From the NCBI GenBank assembly GCA_964580585.1, contig CAZOKZ010000052.1, positions 1 through 32,651 of the forward strand: DNA of 32,651 bases. Direction: 5' to 3'. Made by a program: the position numbers and the translations under genes. Of the stretch, positions 1 through 7,130 are shown piece by piece (positions within the stretch are counted from its first letter, which is position 1; every line of letters starts with the position of its first letter). The notes beneath the pieces were generated by a model. The model did no database searches. It had not been told where the DNA came from and saw only the letters and a program-made list of their open reading frames with translations. The stretch is from CAZOKZ01 sp964580585 (GTDB taxonomy: Bacteria; Sumerlaeota; Sumerlaeia; SLMS01; JAHLLQ01).

Positions 1-1
1 G

Positions 2-835
2 AAATCCTTCAGCGGCGATTTCAACGGCGATGGACTTAATGATGTTTCAACAATCACGCCGTGGGGCGAATGGTGGACAGCGTTCGCAACGCCAACGCTC
101 GGATTCGACATCCCCCGCAGACAAGGTAATTTGTGGATTAACAATCCTGACTTGGGCTTTTTGATTCTCCACGGGGATTTTGATGGAGATGGGACAGCTA
201 CTATACTTCAGCTTTCTCCAGAAGGCACATTGTTTCAACCGGGTGGCCCAACGTTGGGAAGCCTCTTATTTTCTCCCACGCCGTTGCAATCCACCGCGCT
301 TCGCCACAACCCGGCTAGCGGGCTTCACGTTTTCACTGCCGACGTGGATGGGGACGGAGCCGACGATCTTGTTCAGATAGACAACATAGCGGGCGATATT
401 TCATGGGCGCGTTCCACGGGGACGACATTCGCGCCGCTTTCACGGTGGGGGTCGCCCGGATTTGCGCACTATCCTGCGAATGGCAAAGGCATTCACTTTG
501 GAGATTTTAACGGGGACGGAGAACTCGACGTGTGCGAAATCGCGTTTCCGCAGGTCCGCGTTGCGCTTGGGGACGGAGCAACGCTTGCAGCGCCCACCGT
601 TTGGAATCCGAGTCTTTATTTCCAAGACGATCCCAATCGCGGAGACGGTTGGTGGGTATTCATTGCCGACATCGACCGCGACGGCACCGACGACCTGATC
701 CAACTCACCGATGCTGGTGAAGTTTGGACCGCGCGTTCTAACGGCGCGAACGGCTTTCTCGTCCCCACTCGCAACGCGCAACTGGGCTTTCACCACAAGC
801 CCGACGGCCCGTGGCAGGTGTTTGTGGTGGAGTAA
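2..835 (+). CDS. FG-GAP/VCBS-repeat protein, C-terminal part
   Basis: The reading frame is open from the left edge of the window, so the start and N-terminus are missing and only about 277 residues are seen. Five aspartate-rich, calcium-binding-like motifs recur: DFNGDGLND (from nt 17), DFDGDGTAT (176), DVDGDGADD (341), DFNGDGELD (503) and DIDRDGTDD (668). The spacing is 159-165 nt, a period of about 54 residues. This is the pattern of FG-GAP/VCBS repeats, which fold as integrin-like beta-propeller blades and are typical of large exported or surface proteins in bacteria. Aromatic WW/W positions recur in each repeat. No sorting signal is evident at the C-terminus, which ends WQVFVVE. The enzymatic or binding partner domain, if any, lies outside the window. 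Repeat assignment is confident; the biological role is not known. Confidence 0.85.
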   Translation, partial: KSFSGDFNGDGLNDVSTITPWGEWWTAFATPTLGFDIPRRQGNLWINNPDLGFLILHGDFDGDGTATILQLSPEGTLFQPGGPTLGSLLFSPTPLQSTALRHNPASGLHVFTADVDGDGADDLVQIDNIAGDISWARSTGTTFAPLSRWGSPGFAHYPANGKGIHFGDFNGDGELDVCEIAFPQVRVALGDGATLAAPTVWNPSLYFQDDPNRGDGWWVFIADIDRDGTDDLIQLTDAGEVWTARSNGANGFLVPTRNAQLGFHHKPDGPWQVFVVE

Positions 836-845
836 TCGAATTGCC

Positions 846-873
846 TTGCGCGGGGCACGATGTTCGCTACACT
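846..873 (+). promoter_or_regulatory. possible sigma70-type promoter for tmRNA
   Basis: TTGCGC (846-851) and TACACT (868-873) are separated by 16 bp, about 64 bp before the mature tmRNA 5' end. This is the only reasonable -35/-10 pair in the short gap after the upstream stop codon. A precursor leader of about 55 nt would then be removed by RNase P. The match is moderate, so this is a suggestion. Confidence 0.3.
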
Positions 874-936
874 TGTTGGTTCAGGCGTGTGGAGCGGCTT
901 TTGTGTCGCGAAACGCGTCGGAAGTGCGATCCATGT

Positions 937-1317
937 GGGGCCGCCGGGTTTCGACGGGGGCTAAACGGAGAGTGCGATGATACGGGCAGTGGATGGTGGT
1001 TGGCCACTATAATCATTCCACCAAAACAATAAATGTCGCAAACATTGTTGACATCAACGAAGAGGTGGCTCTCGCCGCGTAATCTTCGGGGGTTCGAGGG
1101 CTGACCTAGCAACAGAATAGCCTTCCCCGTTCCCGCTCACGGGTCATAGCGGGAAAAATGACAACCCGGAAAGACGGGCACAAGACATCCGGGAAAGACC
1201 GGACGGCAGGCCGGAAAGACGGCCAAGCCCCGGCGCCGGGCTAAGGTGCCTACGCCCGTGAACGAGTCGTGCTTGAAGGGCTTTCGGACGGGAGTTCAAC
1301 TCTCCCCGGCTCCACCA
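937..1317 (+). ncRNA. ssrA: transfer-messenger RNA (tmRNA)
   Basis: tmRNA rescues stalled ribosomes and adds a degradation tag. The 5' end GGGGCCG (937-943) pairs with CGGCTCC (1307-1313), followed by A and an encoded CCA (1315-1317). The pairing places the G3-U70 wobble that alanyl-tRNA synthetase needs. The 5' block GGGTTTCGACGGGGG (tmRNA D-region) and the T-arm GGGAGTTCAACTCTCCC are characteristic. PK1 forms from AGTGG/CCACT (988-992/1004-1008) with GGTGG (995-999) pairing to CCACC (1018-1022). A second pseudoknot has TTCCCGCT/AGCGGGAA (1130-1137/1148-1155) with GTCAT/ATGAC (1143-1147/1158-1162). Three tandem hairpins with the same GAAAGA loop then follow (1165-1178, 1188-1203, 1209-1224), and a further hairpin at 1226-1242. 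The length of 381 nt is normal. Strong identification. Confidence 0.95.
1038..1082 (+). other. tmRNA tag-peptide reading frame
   Basis: The resume codon GCA (1038-1040) lies 15 nt after PK1. The frame reads ANIVDINEEVALAA and stops at TAA (1080-1082). Together with the alanine carried by tmRNA, the tag is A-ANIVDINEEVALAA. The C-terminal ALAA is the usual recognition signal for ClpXP-type proteases, and the acidic middle is typical of tags. This is not a free-standing gene and has no ribosome binding site. Confidence 0.92.
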
Positions 1318-1318
1318 G

Positions 1319-1517
1319 CCTTCGCCAAGGCTTCGGCTGGCAAGCCAGCCATGTTCCGTCAAGGACGGTTTGTCTGAGCCAGCCAAGTTGGCCGGTAGGA
1401 ATACGTTGATTTGCCGAAGTCTTGGCGAAGGTTGCCCGCCGTAGTGCCGCGAAGCGGACGAAGGTGGGCGATTTGAGAGTAGGAAGCGTTGTGTGTGCTT
1501 CGGCTGGCAAGCCAGCC
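1319..1517. repeat. mosaic of hairpin repeats abutting the tmRNA 3' end
   Basis: Starting two bases after the tmRNA CCA, a 19-bp arm (1319-1337, CCTTCGCC...) is mirrored at 1413-1431 with 18 of 19 positions matching. A 21-nt sequence containing the perfect hairpin GGCTGG-CAAG-CCAGCC occurs twice in direct orientation (1330-1350 and 1497-1517). Further short hairpins are CCGTC-AAG-GACGG (1357-1369) and a two-part stem GCCCGCC...CCGC-GAA-GCGG...GGTGGGC (1434-1469). There is no credible gene in the stretch. It resembles REP-like modular extragenic repeats. Mobility is not shown. Confidence 0.7.
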
Positions 1518-1539
1518 CCAAATTTGAATACTGAACGAT

Positions 1540-1577
1540 CGACTCGGCGCTCTCATGGGCGCCGAGTCGTGTTTTCT
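1540..1577 (+). terminator. intrinsic terminator downstream of tmRNA
   Basis: A perfect 11-bp stem CGACTCGGCGC/GCGCCGAGTCG (1540-1550/1559-1569) with an 8-nt loop is followed by TGTTTTC. It most likely ends the tmRNA transcript after the repeat mosaic. Confidence 0.85.
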
Positions 1578-1581
1578 ACCA

Positions 1582-1609
1582 TTGTTTTATCAAATCAATA
1601 AAATATTTT
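1582..1609 (+). promoter_or_regulatory. possible promoter for the BNR-repeat gene
   Basis: TTGTTT (1582-1587) and TATTTT (1604-1609) are spaced by 16 bp in a sharply AT-rich patch just after the upstream terminator. Transcription from here would give a leader of about 180 nt. The match is moderate. Confidence 0.4.
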
Positions 1610-1617
1610 ACAACCCA

Positions 1618-1741
1618 CTACCCTAAACGGTAGTATTAGGGGCTGACATCGCAAGGGTCAAGCCTTTATAGCTCCGCACGCATTTGAACGACAACAGCGA
1701 CACCAGTTGGTTTTCTCCGGGCAGGGGATGAGTTTGCCCGG
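1618..1741 (+). promoter_or_regulatory. structured 5' leader of the BNR-repeat gene
   Basis: Two overlapping and mutually exclusive stems are present: CTACC/GGTAG (1618-1622/1629-1633) and CCCTAA/TTAGGG (1621-1626/1636-1641). Further down lies a perfect 7-bp hairpin CCGGGCA/TGCCCGG (1717-1723/1735-1741). No known riboswitch class fits the bases I can check. The long structured leader suggests control after transcription starts, which is an inference. Confidence 0.35.
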
Positions 1742-1798
1742 CGCGGAGAAACACGTCCCCCGGCAACTGTCAATTTTTCTCCTTTAAGAGGTTACAAC

Positions 1799-3571
1799 AT
1801 GGCTTTGGTGAAGATGCGTACGATTTTGACGGCCCTCGCGCTGGCTGGTTTGGCTACTGCGGCGTCGGCATTTCCGACATGGATGGGCGTTTATGGGCAA
1901 TTTGAGCGCCATTCCGAAGGCAACCCCGGCACGTACACCGTGCTGATGAACCAGGATTATTATGGCCTTGAAGCCGAAGTGGGCGTTCAGGTCGATGGCG
2001 GTTCCTGGACTGTTTACGCGATGGACTATGTGGGCAACGTAGATGGCAACTCGCAGTGGGCGTTCACGCCGGGATCGACTTACCCGGTCGATTCGACGGT
2101 GATTTTTTATTTCCACGGGTTCGATAACTACGGCGGCAACATTTGGGACAGCAACGGCGGCAGCAACTACTCGTTCACGGTCGAGGCCCCCGTGGTCGAA
2201 GACCTTGCCTGGCTTTCGCCCATCGACGTTCCCGCCAGCGAATCGAACAGCACGACCTCGACGGCGGTTTCAAACGGCACCATTTACGCCGTTTGGATGG
2301 ACCCGACCAACCAGATGGGCGGCCCCAGCTCGATCAAGTTCGCGAAGAAAGCCCCTGGCCAGGCATGGACCAGCGAAGTCGAAATCAGCGACCTGAGCTA
2401 TCAATACAACACGTCGCCGGAAATCGCGGTTTATGGCAACACGGTGCATGTGCTTTACAACGGCCAGTACACGAAATATCTGCGCAGCACCGACGGTGGT
2501 GCGACGTGGAATGCGCCGATTGCCCTGCCCGTCGTTCATGCGGGCACGGCCACGGGCGCAATGATGGCGGCCACGGCCAACAAGCTGTATGTGGCCTACA
2601 ACGACTATTCGGTTCCGGAAGTTTCGCGTTACAATTTGACCTCGATCGGTTCCAGCGACACCGCTTTTGCGACGCCGGTCATGTTCCATACGGTGACGAG
2701 CGGCAAGACATCGGGGGCGATTGACGACCTGATCGTGCGCGGCGACAAAATTTTCATCAGCTCGCGCCTGACAAGCTGGTACGCCGGTTATTATATCAAC
2801 TATTACCACGAAAGCCTCGACGGCGGCCAAACGTTCACGCAGGACGATATCGTTGGCAAGCAGCTCGAGCTGACCGCCGATCCGAATGGCGACACGGTTT
2901 ACGCGGCCTATGTCGAAGCCGGTCTGTACAGCCAGCCGGGCATGTACTTCGCCACACGCACGCCGGGCGGTTCCTGGACGGGCATGACCAAAGTTTGGGA
3001 CGACGTCGTGTTTGTCGATGGCTTGCAACTGACGCCATCCGGTCTGCGTGCCATTGGCAAGCTGGGTTCGGGTGAATTCCTGCGCACGAGCACCGACGGT
3101 GGCGCCACATGGGGCGACCCCCAGGCGGGACCGGAGTATTTCTCTTTCTCGGAAGACAATGTTGACGGCGAAGATATTTATCTCACCGGATATAATGGCG
3201 GTTATTACTACGTCGCACCGCTTCGCGCCGACCTTGATCCCACCAACGTCGTTTGGGCGGGCAACGCTTACAACTGGCCGGCCAACGGCGATCTCGACGG
3301 CGGCGAAAACCTGTGGGTGAACGTGGAATCCTACCCGGCAGGCAATGCGGTTACCGTTCGCGTGGTTTACACCATCGACGGCGGGCAGACGTGGCTGTCG
3401 CGCGTGATGACCTATGCCGACCAGATCGGCAACAACGATTGGTGGCACCTGAATCTGTGGACGTTCCCTTCGGGCACGACCATCGAGTACGCCATCGAAG
3501 TGATCGGCGGCGACGGCGAGTCCATCTGGGTGAATAACGGCGGCAACAATTACTCGGTAACCGTCAACTAA
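1799..3571 (+). CDS. secreted BNR/sialidase-like repeat protein with terminal CBM-like modules
   Basis: This 590-residue protein starts at ATG 1799 behind AAGAGG (spacer 7). Residues 1-24 form a signal peptide with a basic start, an ALALAGLATA core and ASA|F cleavage. Asp-box (BNR) motifs occur at about residues 229 (RSTDGGATW), 338 (ESLDGGQTF), 429 (RTSTDGGATW) and 525 (TIDGGQTW), as in sialidase-type beta-propellers. The N-terminal segment (about 26-130) ends in NIWDSNGGSNYSFTV and the C-terminal segment (about 475-590) ends in SIWVNNGGNNYSVTV. These look like two copies of one starch-binding-like (CBM25-type) module flanking the propeller. Asp-box repeats alone do not prove sialidase activity, and I do not see a convincing sialidase arginine triad. 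A role in extracellular glycan binding or processing is inferred. It has its own promoter region and terminator. Confidence 0.9.
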   Translation: MALVKMRTILTALALAGLATAASAFPTWMGVYGQFERHSEGNPGTYTVLMNQDYYGLEAEVGVQVDGGSWTVYAMDYVGNVDGNSQWAFTPGSTYPVDSTVIFYFHGFDNYGGNIWDSNGGSNYSFTVEAPVVEDLAWLSPIDVPASESNSTTSTAVSNGTIYAVWMDPTNQMGGPSSIKFAKKAPGQAWTSEVEISDLSYQYNTSPEIAVYGNTVHVLYNGQYTKYLRSTDGGATWNAPIALPVVHAGTATGAMMAATANKLYVAYNDYSVPEVSRYNLTSIGSSDTAFATPVMFHTVTSGKTSGAIDDLIVRGDKIFISSRLTSWYAGYYINYYHESLDGGQTFTQDDIVGKQLELTADPNGDTVYAAYVEAGLYSQPGMYFATRTPGGSWTGMTKVWDDVVFVDGLQLTPSGLRAIGKLGSGEFLRTSTDGGATWGDPQAGPEYFSFSEDNVDGEDIYLTGYNGGYYYVAPLRADLDPTNVVWAGNAYNWPANGDLDGGENLWVNVESYPAGNAVTVRVVYTIDGGQTWLSRVMTYADQIGNNDWWHLNLWTFPSGTTIEYAIEVIGGDGESIWVNNGGNNYSVTVN

Positions 3572-3603
3572 CGCTTTTCCCCTCCGACGTGTCTCAAAAC
3601 AGA

Positions 3604-3637
3604 AGAGAGTTCCCGGGCGCGGGAACTCTCTTTTTTT
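3604..3637 (+). terminator. intrinsic terminator of the BNR-repeat gene
   Basis: A perfect 12-bp stem AGAGAGTTCCCG/CGGGAACTCTCT (3604-3615/3620-3631) with a GGCG loop is followed by an uninterrupted run of T to 3637. On the other strand the stem is followed by a less T-rich tract, but it may also help end the convergent DAHP synthase transcript. Confidence 0.92.
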
Positions 3638-3665
3638 GTCCGAGGACGAGAAATCTTATGGGCCA

Positions 3666-4691
3666 TTATTCCGGTAACAGATACTCCCGTTCCACTGCTG
3701 CCGCCACCGGGCCAAGCGCCCGTGCCAGTTCCATAAACACCTTGGGCGTCAGCGATTGTGCGCCGTCGCTCCATGCTTCGCCCGGATTCGGGTGAATTTC
3801 GATCATCAGCCCATCCGCGCCGCACGCCACGGCGGCCAACGCCATTGGTTTGACGTACGCTGCCACGCCCGTGCCGTGCGAGGGATCGACAATCACTGGC
3901 AAGTGCGTTTCGCGTTTGAGCACCGGCACCGCGTTCAGGTCCAGCGTGTTGCGCGTGGCCGTTTCAAACGTGCGAATGCCACGCTCGCAGAGCATGACAT
4001 TGTAATTGCCCTGGTCGAGCAGGTATTCGGTCGCCTGGAGGTATTCCTTGATCGTCGTCGCCATGCCGCGTTTGAAGAGCACCGGCATTTTTGTTTCGCC
4101 CACGGCGGTCAGCAGCGCGAAATTCTGGCAATTGCGCGCGCCGATCTGGAACACATCGGTGAACTCCGCCACGAGCGGCACATCGGTAACGCTAACCACC
4201 TCGGTGACGATTTTCAGACCTGTTTCCGCGCGCGCTTCGGCCAGCAATTCGAGCCCTTCGCGTCCTTTGCCCTGGAACGCGTAGGGGCTGGTGCGCGGTT
4301 TGAACGCTCCACCGCGCAGGAATAGCGCGCCGCCCGCTTTTGCCGCGCGTGCCGATTCCAGAATTTGCTCGCGGCCTTCGACACTACATGGCCCGGCCAT
4401 CATGGCAAGCGCCCGCCCGCCGACTTTCACGCCTGCGATGTCGAGCACCGACGGCTCGGGTTTAAACTCGCGCGAAACCAGCTTGTAGGGCTTCAAAATC
4501 GGAATAACGGCCTCGACGCAATCCATGGTTTCGAGCGCCTGGAGGGGCGTTTTATCCTCGTGCCCGACGGCACCGACCACGGTGCGTTCGACGCCGTAAA
4601 TCGAGTGCGGGCGATAGCCAAGATCGGTCACGCGTTGCTCAACGCGGGCGACTTCTTCTTTCGAGCTTCCGGCTTTCAGAACGATGATCAT
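3666..4691 (-). CDS. aroF: 3-deoxy-7-phosphoheptulonate synthase (DAHP synthase, type I-beta)
   Basis: The enzyme condenses phosphoenolpyruvate with erythrose 4-phosphate, the first step of the shikimate pathway to aromatic amino acids, in the cytoplasm. The protein has 341 residues. Residues 1-70 form the small ferredoxin-like regulatory domain found in the Thermotoga-type enzymes. The barrel follows with AGPCSVE (99-105), KPRTSPYAFQG (131-141), GARNCQNF, KRG, CERG (235-238), DPSHGTG (269-275) and IEIHPNP. The expected metal ligands are present at C102, H272, E298 and D309. ATG 4691 is preceded by AAGGAGG (4702-4708, spacer 10). The presence of the N-terminal domain suggests feedback inhibition by an aromatic amino acid, as is known for this subclass. 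It stands alone, divergent from the gene at 4844, and no other aro gene is in view. Confidence 0.95.
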   Translation of the reverse strand: MIIVLKAGSSKEEVARVEQRVTDLGYRPHSIYGVERTVVGAVGHEDKTPLQALETMDCVEAVIPILKPYKLVSREFKPEPSVLDIAGVKVGGRALAMMAGPCSVEGREQILESARAAKAGGALFLRGGAFKPRTSPYAFQGKGREGLELLAEARAETGLKIVTEVVSVTDVPLVAEFTDVFQIGARNCQNFALLTAVGETKMPVLFKRGMATTIKEYLQATEYLLDQGNYNVMLCERGIRTFETATRNTLDLNAVPVLKRETHLPVIVDPSHGTGVAAYVKPMALAAVACGADGLMIEIHPNPGEAWSDGAQSLTPKVFMELARALGPVAAAVEREYLLPE

Positions 4692-4843
4692 GGCGAGCTA
4701 GCCTCCTTCGCGGCGGGGGATCAATACCGCGAGTTTGGTTGTGCGTGAGAGATGCGACAAGGGGAAATGGGGGAAATAGGGCTTGTCGTCCGAGCAGGAT
4801 TTTCCGCAAATCACCAAGATCACTTAATTGGAATGGGCATGCC

Positions 4844-6052
4844 ATGAGCGAGGAATTTGACGAGGCGACGGATGAGAACGTTTACGTGTATTCGGCGGAG
4901 CTGGTAACAGGCGACCGATTCGAGGGACATGTGTATGCGAAGAGTCTGGTTGAGGCAAAAAAGAAGCTGGAAGCCGAGAAACTTTCGGACGTTAAGTTTT
5001 ACACGGACGATTCATTTTATACACGCACTGAGAATCCCCACGCAATTCCATTCGAAAAACGCGACCCTTCACATACGATCAAAATACAAACGATGTCTCT
5101 GCCAAGAGGGGCATTAATTTTAACGCTCAAACAACATGCAACCGATGTATTTATTATTTTCATTCTTTTGGCGGCTTTGGCATTTGTTGGTGGTTGGATA
5201 CAATTAATTGCCTTTGCTCTGATGGGATATACCGTTTGGTATTATTATCGATTTATCACTCGCACTACCATACCCTCTTTTTTGTATAATCGAATACTGC
5301 GGGCTCTGGTGAATGGAGAGCCGGACGAAGCGTTAAGTACAATTAAACGCATGCGTAAATCTTGTTCGGAGTTCATCAGCGACTTGCTGGACTGTGAGTT
5401 GGAGATTCAGACAGCGAATGCCTGGGTATTGAAGAATGATTTTGATCGCGCCCTGGAAATAATGAATAGATGTAAAGAATACCCAGGTGCAGAAGATGTC
5501 AACTGGCAAGGACGATTATCTACAATCTATATTATCGCGAATAGATACGAAGAAGCCCTTGAAATTATCAGAGAAAAAGCCGCACGAGAACCTCAAAACG
5601 TTACCACACAAATTGATTTTTGCCACTGGTTGCTGATTGTTCGACAAAAAGAAGGACTTCCCGAGGCGCATCGAATTTTAGAATATGTTAAATCCGTTCC
5701 TATTATAGAAATGCTTCGACCGGGACAGGAATTTATGTATGGATTAATTGCGCTCGAAGAAGAGAGGTTCGATGAGGCAAGTCGATATATTGAACGGGCA
5801 ATTAATCTTCAAACTCCTTATATTAAAGCCAATCCACTGGCCGACTCATACAATAATTGGATGCGTGGGTGGCTTGCGCTCGCTCAAGGCAAGGCGGGGA
5901 ACATTGCAGAAGCTACGATTCTTTTCGATTCGGTAAGAGAACAATTGGTCAAGCGACGGGCGAAAGTGTTGTTAGACCGTTGGGAAGCGTTTGTCGAGTT
6001 CCCTAAATCGTTCAAACCGCAATCGTGTGATGGCGAGGAAGTTGAACAATGA
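4844..6052 (+). CDS. membrane-anchored TPR-like helical repeat protein
   Basis: I do not recognise a named family. The protein has 402 residues starting at ATG 4844; the frame stays open upstream to 4739, but that part has no coding character. Residues 1-95 are soluble and charged. About 105-165 hold two hydrophobic helices (around DVFIIFILLAALAFVGGW and LIAFALMGYTVWYYY). The rest is paired amphipathic helices with TPR-like signatures such as NDFDRALEIMNRC, NRYEEALEIIREKA and ERFDEASRYIERAI. It is probably an inner-membrane protein with a cytoplasmic or periplasmic protein-binding repeat domain. Codon use is much richer in A/T than in the flanking genes (many AAA, ATT, AAT codons), which may mean transfer or weaker selection. 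The preceding gap holds an inverted repeat CGACAAG/CTTGTCG (4755-4761/4782-4788) around a purine-rich loop. Confidence 0.8.
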   Translation: MSEEFDEATDENVYVYSAELVTGDRFEGHVYAKSLVEAKKKLEAEKLSDVKFYTDDSFYTRTENPHAIPFEKRDPSHTIKIQTMSLPRGALILTLKQHATDVFIIFILLAALAFVGGWIQLIAFALMGYTVWYYYRFITRTTIPSFLYNRILRALVNGEPDEALSTIKRMRKSCSEFISDLLDCELEIQTANAWVLKNDFDRALEIMNRCKEYPGAEDVNWQGRLSTIYIIANRYEEALEIIREKAAREPQNVTTQIDFCHWLLIVRQKEGLPEAHRILEYVKSVPIIEMLRPGQEFMYGLIALEEERFDEASRYIERAINLQTPYIKANPLADSYNNWMRGWLALAQGKAGNIAEATILFDSVREQLVKRRAKVLLDRWEAFVEFPKSFKPQSCDGEEVEQ

Positions 6053-6060
6053 TGGTTCCA

Positions 6061-6474
6061 TTAGGGGAGCTTCTGGAACTGATGAGGTAGAAGGCGTTCT
6101 TCAGTGTTCTCGAAATAAAGTGTAAAATCATCTAGGATTTCGGGGAGCAATTCATCGTATGTATAACACTCTAGCATATCGATTTTACCATCGCGAACAA
6201 ATAGAATGAAGCCAACTCCGTCTTGCAGGCCTGCGATTTCACTATGGACATCGCTGATTTCAAAGTCAGTGATTTGAGAAATTGATATTACGTCGGAATG
6301 AACTTTGAATTGAACGAAAAAACCACATCCTGTGAATTCGACAGAAGCAATCAGGCTCTTTTCATACTGAAGGCGAAGTGTCTCAAAGATAGGGTGAGTT
6401 CCAGTAAGCATCATTTCCATGACGCTTGTTACAAGCAGTTGGATATTCGACCCATAGACATTTTTCTCGTTCAT
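6061..6474 (-). CDS. small protein of unknown function, possibly immunity-like
   Basis: The protein has 137 residues, starts at ATG 6474, and is acidic, cytoplasmic and without a signal peptide. The stop codon of the upstream methyltransferase lies one base before its start region, so the two are likely translationally coupled. Recognisable segments are HPIFETLRLQYE, TGCGFFVQFKV, SEIAGLQDGVGFILFVRDG and MLECYTYDE. From memory, small stand-alone proteins with this 'GFF..F.V / AEI.GL..G.GF.LF..DG / LEGYTY' pattern are widespread and some sit near polymorphic toxins as immunity proteins. I cannot confirm that here, and no toxin gene is next to it. The sequence is AT-richer than its operon partner. 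It converges with the TPR-like gene, with 8 bp between stops. Confidence 0.75.
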   Translation of the reverse strand: MNEKNVYGSNIQLLVTSVMEMMLTGTHPIFETLRLQYEKSLIASVEFTGCGFFVQFKVHSDVISISQITDFEISDVHSEIAGLQDGVGFILFVRDGKIDMLECYTYDELLPEILDDFTLYFENTEERLLPHQFQKLP

Positions 6475-6475
6475 A

Positions 6476-7060
6476 TCACCCCGTGCGTTTCACGGCCACG
6501 GCGACGCCGGTGCTCCACGCCATTTCCCACAGTACGATGTCGGGTTCGTTTTCCAGGTACTGAAGCAATTTGTGAACGCTCGGCTGGTGGTCTTCGGGCC
6601 AGTTGGGCTGGGGAAGCAAATCGTCGATCACGTAAATCCCCCCGGGCGCGAGCAAATCGAGCACGACGGGCAGGTGGGTGAATTTACCCGCAAACGTGTC
6701 GGCAAAAATCATGTCGAACGGCGCACCGTTGTATTTTCCCAAAAATACTGCGGCGTCCTGGGTGAGGAACTCCACGCGGGGATCGGCGGCAAGGTGCCGA
6801 CGGGCGATGGCTTGCACCGCTTCGTCGTTATCGATGGATGTCAAACGTGCATCGGGGCTCATTCCATCGAGCAACCACGCGGTTGCCAAACCCGTTCCGG
6901 TCCCCAGTTCCAGCAGATTACCACCCGGTTTGGACGCAGCCAGCGAACGCAACATGGCGCCCGTTCGCGCATCCGACGACATGCCAAAAGCCACCGCCTC
7001 GGTGTCGGTTTCGATTAAATCCAGATAATTGGGCGGATGCAAATGACGGGTATCGATCAT
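6476..7060 (-). CDS. class I SAM-dependent methyltransferase
   Basis: This 194-residue soluble protein carries motif I LLELGTGTGLATAWLL (about 50-65), an acidic motif II region (LTSIDNDEAVQAIARRHL), FDMIFADTF and a late LLAPGGIYVIDDLLP, as in O-methyltransferases and the related TrmR/CaiE-like families. ATG 7060 is chosen because AGGGAGG (7070-7076) lies 9 bases before it; the frame is open further to 7111 without a better signal. The substrate is not predictable. The next gene on this strand (6061-6474) follows after one base, and an FkbM-type methyltransferase lies 70 bp upstream. Confidence 0.88.
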   Translation of the reverse strand: MIDTRHLHPPNYLDLIETDTEAVAFGMSSDARTGAMLRSLAASKPGGNLLELGTGTGLATAWLLDGMSPDARLTSIDNDEAVQAIARRHLAADPRVEFLTQDAAVFLGKYNGAPFDMIFADTFAGKFTHLPVVLDLLAPGGIYVIDDLLPQPNWPEDHQPSVHKLLQYLENEPDIVLWEMAWSTGVAVAVKRTG

Positions 7061-7130
7061 GATCGCGCGCCTCCCTATGTCATTATCGAATAGGAAATTA
7101 TGCCGGTGCAAAAATAGGTGAAAACGAAGG

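Noticed and set aside
1317..1517. Integrated genomic island at the tmRNA attachment site
   Set aside because: No integrase gene and no duplicated tmRNA 3' end are present downstream in the window; only short repeats follow.
1144..1521. Minus-strand open frames across the tmRNA 3' half and the repeat block
   Set aside because: They run antisense to the tmRNA pseudoknot and T-arm regions and read through repeats; the predicted peptides are Arg/Ser/Pro-rich and of the kind often mis-annotated over RNA genes.
1640..1700. Possible cyclic di-GMP riboswitch before the BNR gene
   Set aside because: GCAAGGGTCAAGCC is faintly like part of the GEMM motif, but the conserved second half (GACGCAAAGCC) is missing.
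2270..3448. 392-codon open frame antisense to the BNR-repeat gene
   Set aside because: The plus-strand gene has a signal peptide, domains and a terminator; the antisense frame has no family resemblance and reflects GC-biased third positions.
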